Shown here: one piece after another, positions 1-7,726 of the stretch
Position numbering within the stretch: the first letter of the stretch is position 1
Layout: each line of letters begins with the position of its first letter
From: JAQAZP01 sp965531145
GTDB taxonomy: Bacteria > Acidobacteriota > JAQAZP01
DNA: 64,000 bases
Assembly (NCBI GenBank): GCA_965531145.1
Contig: CBESOE010000008.1
Span: forward strand, 10,218 to 74,217
Direction: 5' to 3'
Translations under genes and position numbers: made by a program
Notes under the pieces: model-generated
The model's database searches: none
Told to the model about the DNA's origin: nothing
What the model saw: only the letters and a program-made list of their open reading frames with translations

Positions 1-110
1 AAGAGCACCCGCTTCTCATAGGCATCCTCCTGCTCCTGGGCCAGACCGCACGCCGGGCATAGCGCCCCCAGGACCAGTGCGGCCAGAGAAATCGCCAGCA
101 GCTTTCGCAT
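1..110 (-). CDS. Start of a secreted protein (3' part outside window)
   Basis: Only the first 36 codons are in the window. They begin at ATG (108-110 on the complement) and encode M-R-K-L-L followed by a hydrophobic stretch and a short A-x-A/L-A-Q type cleavage region, so this is a Sec signal peptide. Mature sequence starts near Q-E-Q-E-D. The gene lies about 60 bp downstream of the heparinase-like gene on the same strand and may be its operon partner. Nothing can be said about function. Confidence 0.6.
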   Translation of the reverse strand, partial: MRKLLAISLAALVLGALCPACGLAQEQEDAYEKRVL

Positions 111-171
111 GGTCTCACCCCCCCCACACCACCAGGCTCATCCCGATGGTCAACCGCTCTTCTCAATTTCA

Positions 172-2618
172 TTATATCCTGAAATCCTGGGCAGAACCTT
201 CGAAAAAACAGTGGTCACCCCGGCCCAGGTCCCGTTGTCCGGTGCCGCGGGACTGAAAGCGGGTCCCGCCGGCAGTGAAGCAGCTCCACTTTCCGCTTTC
301 TTTCAGGTGCAGCAGGAAGATCGCGGCATCGGTGCTGATGTCCCCACAGACGGCCGTCTCGCTGCAGGGCAGCCTGAATCCTACCACCGTGCGGTCCGCC
401 GTGGCTGATCACTCCGGCGGCGCAGCCATCGGCCTCCACCCGTGACACCATCGGTGTGGGCCAGTCTTCGCGCCCGATGCCGATGATGGTGAGGAAGGCG
501 CCGGCACGGGATTGCTCCACGGTTTCCAACGTCAGCTGCCACTCCTCGTGGATCTCTTCCTGGGGGATCCGCCGGGGTGGGATCCCGCCCCAGTCATTGC
601 CCTGTCGGGTGTTCAATCTGGCCGGCCACAATGTGTGCAGCGATGCCTCCCACGGCCCGTTCCGGGTGGCCGCCACCGTCCCTCCGCCATCGGCATCCTC
701 TTCCAGGTCGAAGGGGGCCAGCGAGTGCCAGAGCAGTTGAAAACGCGAATCGGTTGTGCAGCGAATCTCGTCGGCGACGATGAAGAACCGCGGCTTCAGG
801 TGCAGCACATGCCTCAAGGCCGTGCGCACTGTTCCGCCATACGCGGCGGTGGCGTCCCCGCAGGCGTAGCTCAGCCATTTCTGATCGGCGAAGTGGACGA
901 TGGTGCCGCTGGCGGACCAGTCGTGAACCCGTTGTCCCGCGCCGTTCACCAGCACGCAGTTGTGGGCCCGGGTCTGGATGGCGTAGCCGGCCTTGTGCTC
1001 GTCCTCCTCGTTGGAATATCCGGAGTCGATGAGCAGGGGACGCCCGCCGGCCGAAATCACCAGGCTGTTCTGGTCGGCCTGGGAGTGGGAGAAGGAGCCG
1101 TAGGGGCTGCTCTTGAAGGCGAGCATGATGTCATCTTCAGTGGCAAGGTCGGAGTGCATCGCCACCCAGCCCACGTCGGGGAAGAGCCGGGCTCCGGGGA
1201 GACTCGCCGGCGGCTCTGCCGTCACCGGGGCCGGCGGCCAGAGAAAGGCTTCCAGCCCGCCGCCGATACTGGAGAAGGACTCGCGCCCGTCATCCGCCGT
1301 CCGCTCCGCATACCACTTGAAACACCCGTTGCGGTAGACCGCTGCCAGCCGTTCCATCATCCGCTTCTCCACGCGGCCGGGAGATTCCGGCGGGCCGCTC
1401 TTGCCAAAATAACGCTTCTGCAGCCGGGGGGGGAGGAAGTAGAGAAAGAAGTAGCCCACATTCTCCAGCCAGGGTTTGCGGTGGATGGGGAAATCGGTCA
1501 CCGAGCGGACGGCGTCCGCCGCCAGCAGGGTGTGGTGGGAGATGAGACGAAGATAGTGCAGGCCCTGGGAAATGCCGCCGTCGTCACCGCCCCAGACCGG
1601 CATGATGCCGTAGTAGACCGGCAGGGCATAGTTGAACCAGTCCCGGGCCCGCGGGAGGTCGCCCAGGGTGGCGCAGGAAATCATCAACAGGAAATTGAGG
1701 TAGGTCACCTCGTGGGACATGAAGGGGTTGGTGAGGAACCGCCGGCCCAGCACGCCGTGCAGTACTTCTCCCCGTCGCTGGATGGTGTCAGCCAGTTGCC
1801 GCCGCAGAGCCGGGGAGAGGGCCTGGTGGGTCCAGTCAAAGGTGATGCCCAGCGCCAGGGTGATCTCGCGGAATGCCTGGTCGGCGTTCTTCATTCCGGT
1901 GGTGCCGTCCAGGTTCCAGCCGGCCAGATGTTCGGCCAGGCGTATGGCCTCGTCGGTGTAACGGCGGTCTTCGGTCACCAGGGAGGCGAAGGCCGACCGC
2001 AGCATGCGGTGGGTCAGGCGAAATGTGGGGATGTTGATCTTGAGGTGGACATTCTCGTACCAGCTGTCGCCCGGCTTCACCCGGTGGTCCGGTTCGGGTT
2101 CCGGCGGCGAACCGAGGGCCTTGTTCACCTGCTGGACAAAGAGGTCCCACTCCGGTTCCCGACCTTCCCGTGCTCGGGTGCGCCAGGCCCGAAACTCCGG
2201 GCCGAGGAACAGCCGTGGGTGGGGCGGCACCTCACCGGCCAACCGGTCAGGATCGGGGAGGAGCAGGATGGCGGCTTCATCGGTGATGGAAAAGGATCGT
2301 GCCGGTGATGATTCACGTTTCCGGCCGGCACGGCCCAGGGTCTCCACTCGCCAGAACCAGCGGCCCGGGGAAAGTGCTTCCCGGTGGTGGTAGAGGTTGG
2401 ACGGCGTTTCAGCCCGGATCACTTCGTCACCATCCAGTTCCGGCTGCTGGCCGATGAGGATGCGATACCTGGATCCTCCGGCCGCCGGGCCAGGTGAAGG
2501 GGGGAGGGTTCCGACGGCAGACGTCGCCATCCGCCGGGCGTAGCGGCATGTCCGGCAGTCCGGCGGCATGGCGGCGGGCCGCCAGCAGGAAGTAGAGTCT
2601 GTCCAGCAGCTTCTTCAT
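172..2618 (-). CDS. Heparinase II/III-like protein, two apparent frameshifts
   Basis: The central frame (about 2480-405) is a heparinase II/III-family protein: an N-terminal DUF4962-like sandwich, a helical toroid, and a C-terminal beta-sandwich with S-H-x-Q-A-D-Q and A-H-N-C-V motifs typical of these polysaccharide lyase-like enzymes. Two breaks are visible. At the 5' end the natural start is ATG at 2618 (M-K-K-L-L-D-R-L), three bases after the helicase stop, running through N-P-P-P-F-T-W-P-G-G, the usual start of the DUF4962 domain; continuity then needs a frame change near 2465-2500. At the 3' end the frame changes again near 395-410, after which the continuation (V-V-G-F-R-L ... stop at 172) matches the expected end better than the unshifted frame. 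The longest uninterrupted frame is 215-2569. No signal peptide is evident. Either a decaying gene or two single-base sequence errors. Substrate unknown. Confidence 0.75.
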
Positions 2619-2621
2619 CGG

Positions 2622-5054
2622 TCACTCCCCGAAGTCGAGTTCCGGGTCGGCCCGGAAGCGCTCGATCAGTTCAGGCCAGTCCCGGCGGATCATCTCCCTC
2701 GGGGAGATGTCATACCAGTGGGCGGGGAAGAGATCGGAGTAGCGGGCCGAAGTGAAACGGCGGCCCAGGAGCAGGATCACCCCCCGGTCCTCGGGGGTGC
2801 GAATCAGCCGGCCCGCCGCCTGGACGGCGCGGTTCATTCCCGGGTAGAGAAAGGCGAACTCGAAGCCCTTGCCGTCGGTCTCCTGGAAGTGCCGTTTGAT
2901 CAGTTCGCGCTCGAAACAGACCTGGGGCAGTCCCGGCCCCACCACGATCACCCCCGAGGCCATGTCACCAGGGTAGTCGACCCCCTCGGCAAAGATCCCG
3001 CCCTGCACCGCCAGCACCAGGTGCGGCGCTTTCCCCGCGGCCAGCGCATCGATGACATTCGCCCGCTGCTCGAGGCTCATCTCCGGTTCCTGGCGGATCA
3101 CCGTGTACCCCGGGGTGTGGAGGCGGCGTGACACCTGGTGGAGGAAGGCAAAACTGGGGAAAAAAACCAGGTGGTTCGAGGGGTGCGTGGCCGTTGCCCG
3201 TTCGATGATCCTGGCGATGGGGTCGTAGTTGGCGGGCCGGTCGCGGTAGAGGGTGGAGACCGAGGGCACCACCAGGGCCAGCCGGTTGCGGTTGGGGAAG
3301 GGGGAGGGAAAGGCGGCGGTGTCAGTCTTTGTCTTGCGAAAACCCAGCACCTGCCGGTAGTAGGAGACCGGTTGGAGGGTGGCGGACATGGCGGCGGTGC
3401 CGCCAAAGCTGCGGATGCGGCGGCCCAGCTGCCGGCCCGGGTCGAGGCAGAGGATTTTCAGCTGCTCGCTGTTGTCCTCGCGCCGGCGGAAGATCCGCAC
3501 GAATTCGTCCCCCCCGAGTTGGGCGGTGTTGGCGAATCGGCCGAACTCGGCGGCAAAGCGCAGCACCGGGTCGTCCGGCGAGGTGCCGCCCCGGGCCTGG
3601 CTCTCCAGCAGGTAGAGCACCAAGGCGCTGTCCAGCCGATCCCGCAGGGCACCAAAGGGCGCCGGGTCGAATTCCACCAGGGTTTCCAGCGGATCGCTCT
3701 GGTCCCCTGCACCGCGGCTCACATCCTCAACCAGGGCCTCCAGTTCGGCAAAGAGGCTTTCCAGCCGGCGGTGCGAGCGGCTGCGGCCGGCGGTGAGGAA
3801 GGGGAACAGTGCGGCCAGGTCGTTTCGCTCGAGGGATGGAGAGTAGTAGTCGCGCCCCCGCTCGAGCAGGTTGTGTGCTTCGTCGATCACCAGCAGTGTC
3901 TCGCGGTTCGCCCCCTCGCTGAATCGCCGCAGGGCCACCGCCGGATCAAAAACGTAGTTATAGTCGCAGACCACCGCGTCCACCATCCCGCAGAGGTCGA
4001 GGGAGACCTCGAAGGGGCAGATGCCGGCCTCGGCGGACAGTTCCCGGATACGTTCCGGGGTGGCCAGCGGCCGGTCTAGCAACCGGTGGTAGATGTCGCT
4101 GTTTGCCGCCCGCTCGGGGTATTCACGGATGTGGGGGCAGACCTCCTCGTGGCAGATCCGGGTTTCGCAGAGGCACATGGCGTCCTTGGCCCGCAGCACC
4201 AGGCTGCGCAACGGGATCTCCGAGGAAGTGGCCACCGCTTCCAGGGTTTCGGCGGCCAGCTTTTGCTGGGTGGTCTTGGCGGTGACGAAGAAGAGTCCGA
4301 GCCGGTTGGCCAGGGCGTGCTGCAGTGCGGCCCAGATGGAGGCGGCGGTTTTGCCGGTGCCGGCCGGCGCCGAGGCGAGAATGTCGTGGCCCTTCTCCCA
4401 GGCGCCGGTCATGGCCGCCACCAGCTCGTCCTGGCCCGGGCGCATGGCCGGGAAGGGAAACACCAGCTGGTCGGCCCAGGAGGTGCGCGTCTCCAGTCGC
4501 TGCCGCTCCTCCTCCACCTGGGTGAGCAGTGTGTCGAGGCGGGTTTCCAGCCGGCGGCGAGCTTCCGGTGCATCCAGTTCCACCGGCAGTTCCAGGGTGG
4601 CGTCATCGGCCAGGTTGAAGAGGATCAGCAGTCCCCGTACCTCTTCGTCCCCCTCAGCCAGCAGGGCGCAGTAAATCTCCAGCTGCAGAAGGTGCTCGCT
4701 TCGGGGTCGGATCCCGTCGGCGGTGAACCGGGACGGGGGCAGGGTCACCGACTTGATCTCCTCCAGCACCAGAATCCCGTTTTCATCGCGGTGGAGGCCG
4801 TCCACCCGCCCCTGGACGGTGACGGTCCAGCCGGAGATCCCGAACTCCCGTCGCACCTGGATCTCGCTCTCATATCCGGGGATGTGCCCGGCCCGCACCT
4901 GCTGCACGTTTTGGTGTGCCCGGGTGCCCATGGCCATTCGGTCCGGAAGGGAACGGCCGGTTGCCCCGCGGGAGCGGAGCAGGGGATCCCCCAGCACCAG
5001 GTCGCCGACGCTGACTTCCAAAGTGCGGTTCTCGCTGTCCAGGCGAAGTGTCAA
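2622..5054 (-). CDS. XPD/DinG-type helicase with N-terminal PD-(D/E)XK nuclease-like domain
   Basis: About 810 residues. Residues ~60-110 carry G-R-V-D-G...E-E-I-K, the core of a Cas4/RecB-like PD-(D/E)XK nuclease. Then comes an SF2 helicase: Walker A A-P-A-G-T-G-K-T (~230), a cysteine cluster fitting the XPD/DinG 4Fe-4S domain (C-L-C-E-T-R-I-C...C-P-F), D-E-A-H (~390), and motif VI Q-A-A-G-R-L-I-R (~748). The family unwinds DNA 5'-3' in repair. Start choice: an upstream ATG at 5210 would overlap the divergent HAD gene; instead TTG at 5054 is preceded by AAGGA at good spacing and begins exactly at the conserved T-L-R-L-D-S. A plausible promoter lies at 5135-5163. The heparinase-like gene follows after 3 bp. 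Role in repair is inferred; a defence role is possible but no defence genes are adjacent. Confidence 0.85.
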   Translation of the reverse strand: MTLRLDSENRTLEVSVGDLVLGDPLLRSRGATGRSLPDRMAMGTRAHQNVQQVRAGHIPGYESEIQVRREFGISGWTVTVQGRVDGLHRDENGILVLEEIKSVTLPPSRFTADGIRPRSEHLLQLEIYCALLAEGDEEVRGLLILFNLADDATLELPVELDAPEARRRLETRLDTLLTQVEEERQRLETRTSWADQLVFPFPAMRPGQDELVAAMTGAWEKGHDILASAPAGTGKTAASIWAALQHALANRLGLFFVTAKTTQQKLAAETLEAVATSSEIPLRSLVLRAKDAMCLCETRICHEEVCPHIREYPERAANSDIYHRLLDRPLATPERIRELSAEAGICPFEVSLDLCGMVDAVVCDYNYVFDPAVALRRFSEGANRETLLVIDEAHNLLERGRDYYSPSLERNDLAALFPFLTAGRSRSHRRLESLFAELEALVEDVSRGAGDQSDPLETLVEFDPAPFGALRDRLDSALVLYLLESQARGGTSPDDPVLRFAAEFGRFANTAQLGGDEFVRIFRRREDNSEQLKILCLDPGRQLGRRIRSFGGTAAMSATLQPVSYYRQVLGFRKTKTDTAAFPSPFPNRNRLALVVPSVSTLYRDRPANYDPIARIIERATATHPSNHLVFFPSFAFLHQVSRRLHTPGYTVIRQEPEMSLEQRANVIDALAAGKAPHLVLAVQGGIFAEGVDYPGDMASGVIVVGPGLPQVCFERELIKRHFQETDGKGFEFAFLYPGMNRAVQAAGRLIRTPEDRGVILLLGRRFTSARYSDLFPAHWYDISPREMIRRDWPELIERFRADPELDFGE

Positions 5055-5134
5055 TTCCGGGTTCCTTGGAGCGGTTCGGTCACTCTGGCGAAAATCGAGG
5101 TCAGCAGGTATACTCCGGTGCTTGAAATCGAGCG

Positions 5135-5163
5135 ATTCTATCCCAGGCCCGGGGAGGGAGCAA
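5135..5163 (-). promoter_or_regulatory. Putative sigma-70 promoter for helicase gene
   Basis: Reading the minus strand: TTGCTC, 17 bp spacer, TAGAAT. It sits about 80 bp upstream of the TTG start of the helicase and overlaps the ribosome binding site of the divergent HAD gene, so the two genes share a compact divergent control region. A TATACT at 5109-5114 on the plus strand could serve the HAD gene but has a poor -35. Confidence 0.4.
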
Positions 5164-5167
5164 AGTG

Positions 5168-5869
5168 ATGCGGACATCCGATACGGAAGCCGGGGCGACG
5201 GCTCCGACATACAAACTGGCCGTTTTTGACATGGACGGCACCCTGACTGACTGTGTCAGCAGCTGGCAATACTACCACGAGCGTCTTGGTATCTGGGACG
5301 GCGAGGCCTCGGTGCACCAGGAGCAGTTCCGCCGGGGCGAGATCAGTTACGAGGAGTTTGCCCGCCTCGATGCCGGGCACTGGGCCGGCCTGCCCCTGGA
5401 GCGTCTGGAACAGATCACCGCCGAGGTCAACTTCCTCCCCGACGTGAAGGAGTGCCTGGGCCGGATGAAAGAGGACCTGGGGCTGCGGCTGGTGGTGATT
5501 TCGTCGGGCCTTACGGTGATGACCGACCGGGCGCGCCTGGAACTGGGAGTGGACCAGGTCTTTGCCAATCGGCTGGTGATCAGCGAGGGGCTGATCACCG
5601 GTCAGGTGGACGTGGTGGTGCCCATCGGCGGCAAGGGGCGGGTGCTGCAGCTGATTCAGGAGCGGTTTCGTGTGCAGCCGGAGGAGACGGTGGCGGTGGG
5701 CGACAGCCGGGACGACCTCGATCTCTTCAGCCGCGCCGGCTTGACCGTGGCGGTCAACCCGCGTCACGAGGAATTGGCCGAGCGGGCCGACCTGGTCTGT
5801 GATTCAGGCGGATATCCGGCCATCCTCGACCTGGTTAAACGGAAGAGCCAACCGAGCCATGCTGGTTAA
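5168..5869 (+). CDS. HAD-superfamily phosphatase, phosphoserine phosphatase-like
   Basis: About 233 residues. HAD motif I is F-D-M-D-G-T-L-T-D near residue 20 (nucleophile and acid Asp), motif II is the serine of S-S-G-L, motif III the lysine in G-G-K-G-R, and motif IV G-D-S-R-D-D-L-D with the metal-binding aspartates. The helical cap is inserted between motifs I and II, as in HAD-IB (SerB-like) enzymes that hydrolyse small phosphoesters. The S-S-W after motif I is common in PSPase-like HAD proteins of unassigned substrate. ATG at 5168 or the adjacent GTG at 5165 can serve as start; GGGAGG lies at 5153-5158. Substrate cannot be decided; serine phosphate is one possibility. Confidence 0.85.
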   Translation: MRTSDTEAGATAPTYKLAVFDMDGTLTDCVSSWQYYHERLGIWDGEASVHQEQFRRGEISYEEFARLDAGHWAGLPLERLEQITAEVNFLPDVKECLGRMKEDLGLRLVVISSGLTVMTDRARLELGVDQVFANRLVISEGLITGQVDVVVPIGGKGRVLQLIQERFRVQPEETVAVGDSRDDLDLFSRAGLTVAVNPRHEELAERADLVCDSGGYPAILDLVKRKSQPSHAG

Positions 5870-5914
5870 GCATTAGATTATGAGTCACTTAATCTGTTTT
5901 ATGGCGTCTGGTTC

Positions 5915-5943
5915 TTGACGTTGACCGGTGAAAACCCTATCCT
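5915..5943 (+). promoter_or_regulatory. Sigma-70-type promoter for HMG-CoA reductase
   Basis: TTGACG, exactly 17 bp, TATCCT. The predicted transcription start is near 5950, about 30 bases before the HMG-CoA reductase ATG, so the leader is short. Confidence 0.65.
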
Positions 5944-5978
5944 GATTCATCACTGCCATCAAAGGAAAATCAGGTCCG

Positions 5979-7355
5979 ATGAGTGCTGCAAAGAAATCAA
6001 AAGAGCCTGCCTTCGGCGAGGCGAGGAAGAACGGCAAGTGTTCCCGCTACCCGGGGTTTTTCAAGCTTGACGTGACGGATCGTCTCGACGCCCTCGACAA
6101 GTGGACCAACCTCTCCGTCAAGGAAAAGTGGATGCTCAAGCAGGAGACCCTCACTCCTGAGCTGGCGGACCTGATGGTTGAGAACGCGGTGGGCGTTTTC
6201 GGTATGCCCCTCGGACTGGCGGTGAACTTCCAGATCAATGACAAGGACTACATCGTCCCCATGGCCATCGAGGAGACCTCGGTGATCGCCGCGGCGAGCA
6301 ATGCGGCCCGTCTGATTCGCGACCAGGGGAAGCTGACCGCTGAAGCCAGCGACCCGATCATGATCGGCCAGATCCAGATCGTCGATTCCCCCGACGCCGA
6401 GGCGGCGAAGACGGCCATCCTGGACAAGAAGGACGAACTACTCTCACTGGCCAACAGCAGCGATCCCGTGCTGGTTGAACTGAACGGCGGGGCCCGGGAC
6501 ATCGAGGTGCGGATCATCGATTCCCTCAGCGGGCCGATGGTGATTGTCCACCTGCTGGTGGATACCCGTGATGCCATGGGCGCCAACGTGGTGAACACGA
6601 TGGCCGAGAACCTCGAGCCCATCGTGGCCGAGCTGGCCGGCGGGGAGGCGGTCTGCCGCATCGTCTCCAACCTCTCGGACCGCCGGATGGCCCGGGCGCG
6701 GATGGCACTCAACGTGGAATGCCTGGCCCGCGGCAAATACAGCGGTGAGGAGGCGGCCCGGAGGATCGTCAAGGCCTACCACTTCGCCGAGGCCGACCCC
6801 TACCGCGCCGCCACTCACAACAAGGGCGTGATGAACGGCATTGACGGCATCCTCATCGCCACCGGCAACGACTGGCGGGCGGTGGAGGCCGGGGTGCACG
6901 CCTATGCTTCCCGCAGTGGCACCTACAAGCCGGTGAGCAAGTATTACCTCGACGGCAAGGGCCGCCTGATCGGCGAACTGGAGATCCCTATGGCCGTGGG
7001 CATTATCGGGGGGGTGACCGGCATCCACCCCGGTGTGGAGATCCTGCTCAAGATCCTCAACGTCTCCTCTTCCCGCGAACTTGCCCAGGTAACAGCCAGC
7101 GCCGGGCTGCTGCAGAACTTCGCCGCCCTCTGGTCCCTGGCCACCGAGGGGATCCAGCGCGGGCACATGACCCTCCACGCCCGCAATGTGGCTGTCTTTG
7201 CCGGTGCATTCGGCGAGATGGCGATCAAGGTGGCCAAGGAGATGGAGAAGGAAGGGCTTGTCCGCTACGATCGGGCCAAGCAGATCCTGAGAAAGCTTCT
7301 GGTCCGCGAGGCCGACGAGAACGGCACCACCCCCGACCCCCCCGACGAAAAGTAG
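5979..7355 (+). CDS. mvaA: Hydroxymethylglutaryl-CoA reductase, class II (degradative type)
   Basis: 458 residues, the usual size for class II enzymes and lacking the membrane anchor of class I. Visible active-site elements: glutamate in M-A-I-E-E-T-S (~98), the dinucleotide-binding D-A-M-G-A-N-x-x-N-T (~200), the catalytic lysine in T-H-N-K-G-V-M-N-G (~281), and the C-terminal flap histidine in G-H-M-T-L-H-A-R-N (~398). The enzyme interconverts HMG-CoA and mevalonate with NAD(P)H in the cytoplasm. No other mevalonate-pathway gene is nearby, so whether it works in isoprenoid synthesis or mevalonate catabolism is open. It has its own promoter and is monocistronic; the downstream gene is convergent. 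Confidence 0.95.
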   Translation: MSAAKKSKEPAFGEARKNGKCSRYPGFFKLDVTDRLDALDKWTNLSVKEKWMLKQETLTPELADLMVENAVGVFGMPLGLAVNFQINDKDYIVPMAIEETSVIAAASNAARLIRDQGKLTAEASDPIMIGQIQIVDSPDAEAAKTAILDKKDELLSLANSSDPVLVELNGGARDIEVRIIDSLSGPMVIVHLLVDTRDAMGANVVNTMAENLEPIVAELAGGEAVCRIVSNLSDRRMARARMALNVECLARGKYSGEEAARRIVKAYHFAEADPYRAATHNKGVMNGIDGILIATGNDWRAVEAGVHAYASRSGTYKPVSKYYLDGKGRLIGELEIPMAVGIIGGVTGIHPGVEILLKILNVSSSRELAQVTASAGLLQNFAALWSLATEGIQRGHMTLHARNVAVFAGAFGEMAIKVAKEMEKEGLVRYDRAKQILRKLLVREADENGTTPDPPDEK

Positions 7356-7362
7356 TTTAAAA

Positions 7363-7440
7363 AGTTACCTGTCCCCTTTTTAAACGCCGTTCAGCAGGCC
7401 CCTGACTGTTAACACCTTAATTAGGGGACAGGTAACTAAT
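7363..7440. repeat. REP-like inverted repeat, GGGGACAGGTAAC family
   Basis: AGTTACCTGTCCCC followed by a T run at 7363-7381 is the inverse complement of TTAGGGGACAGGTAACT at 7421-7437. The same unit recurs at 7517-7537 (ACCTGTCCCC) and as a large near-perfect palindrome at 16156-16233. Such GGGACAGGT palindromes are typical of extragenic repeats mobilised by RAYT/Y1 transposases in many bacteria (family knowledge); no transposase is in this window. Confidence 0.6.
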
Positions 7441-7568
7441 TATACAAACTTACCTATCATACGGACCCTGTATATAGCTATTCTCGGGGTGACTGGTCAA
7501 TTATGTTCGATTAATTGGTGACCTGTCCCCTATTTAGCTGATTAACTGTTTAGGGGTTAAGGTTCTGT

Positions 7569-7595
7569 TTACTCCACCAGCCAGAGGGTCAGCTG
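7569..7595 (-). pseudogene. 27-bp remnant of a dctM 3' end
   Basis: 25 of 27 bases match the last codons of the TRAP large permease at 16242-16268. On the minus strand both encode Q-L-T-L-W-L-V-E-stop; the two differences are third-position changes. The similarity stops abruptly on both sides. As at 16.2 kb, the fragment lies next to GGGGACAGGT repeats. Best read as the fossil end of a second TRAP permease gene or of a duplicated segment. Confidence 0.6.
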
Positions 7596-7623
7596 CATAA
7601 ACCGTTTTCTGTTAGTACGTTAA

Positions 7624-7660
7624 TGAGGGACAGTCCCTTTGAGCAGGGGACTGTCCCTCA
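7624..7660. repeat. Perfect 14-bp palindrome (hairpin)
   Basis: TGAGGGACAGTCCC and GGGACTGTCCCTCA flank an 8-9 base loop. It could terminate transcription from the FG-GAP gene, which ends 64 bp away, but it has no T run on that side. It more likely belongs to a second GGGACAGTCCC-type extragenic repeat family. Confidence 0.55.
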
Positions 7661-7726
7661 ATTTGCACGTCCCTGATCAGTAACTTCGATGGTGTTTCTG
7701 TAACACCGGTTACATGAATTGCCAGC

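Larger units (their letters stand above)
7356..7726. other. Intergenic region rich in palindromic repeats
   Basis: No gene seen in this convergent gap between mvaA and the FG-GAP gene. It holds three copies of a 'GGGGACAGGT' repeat (7363-7384, 7421-7440 inverted, 7517-7537), a 14-bp perfect palindrome (7624-7660) and a 27-bp fossil of a TRAP permease 3' end (7569-7595). Its AT content is higher than that of the flanking genes. Confidence 0.7.

Noticed and set aside
512..2308. 598-codon open frame opposite the heparinase-like gene
   Set aside because: Antisense shadow of a high-GC coding region; low complexity, no domain, no ribosome binding site, while the minus strand shows conserved motifs.
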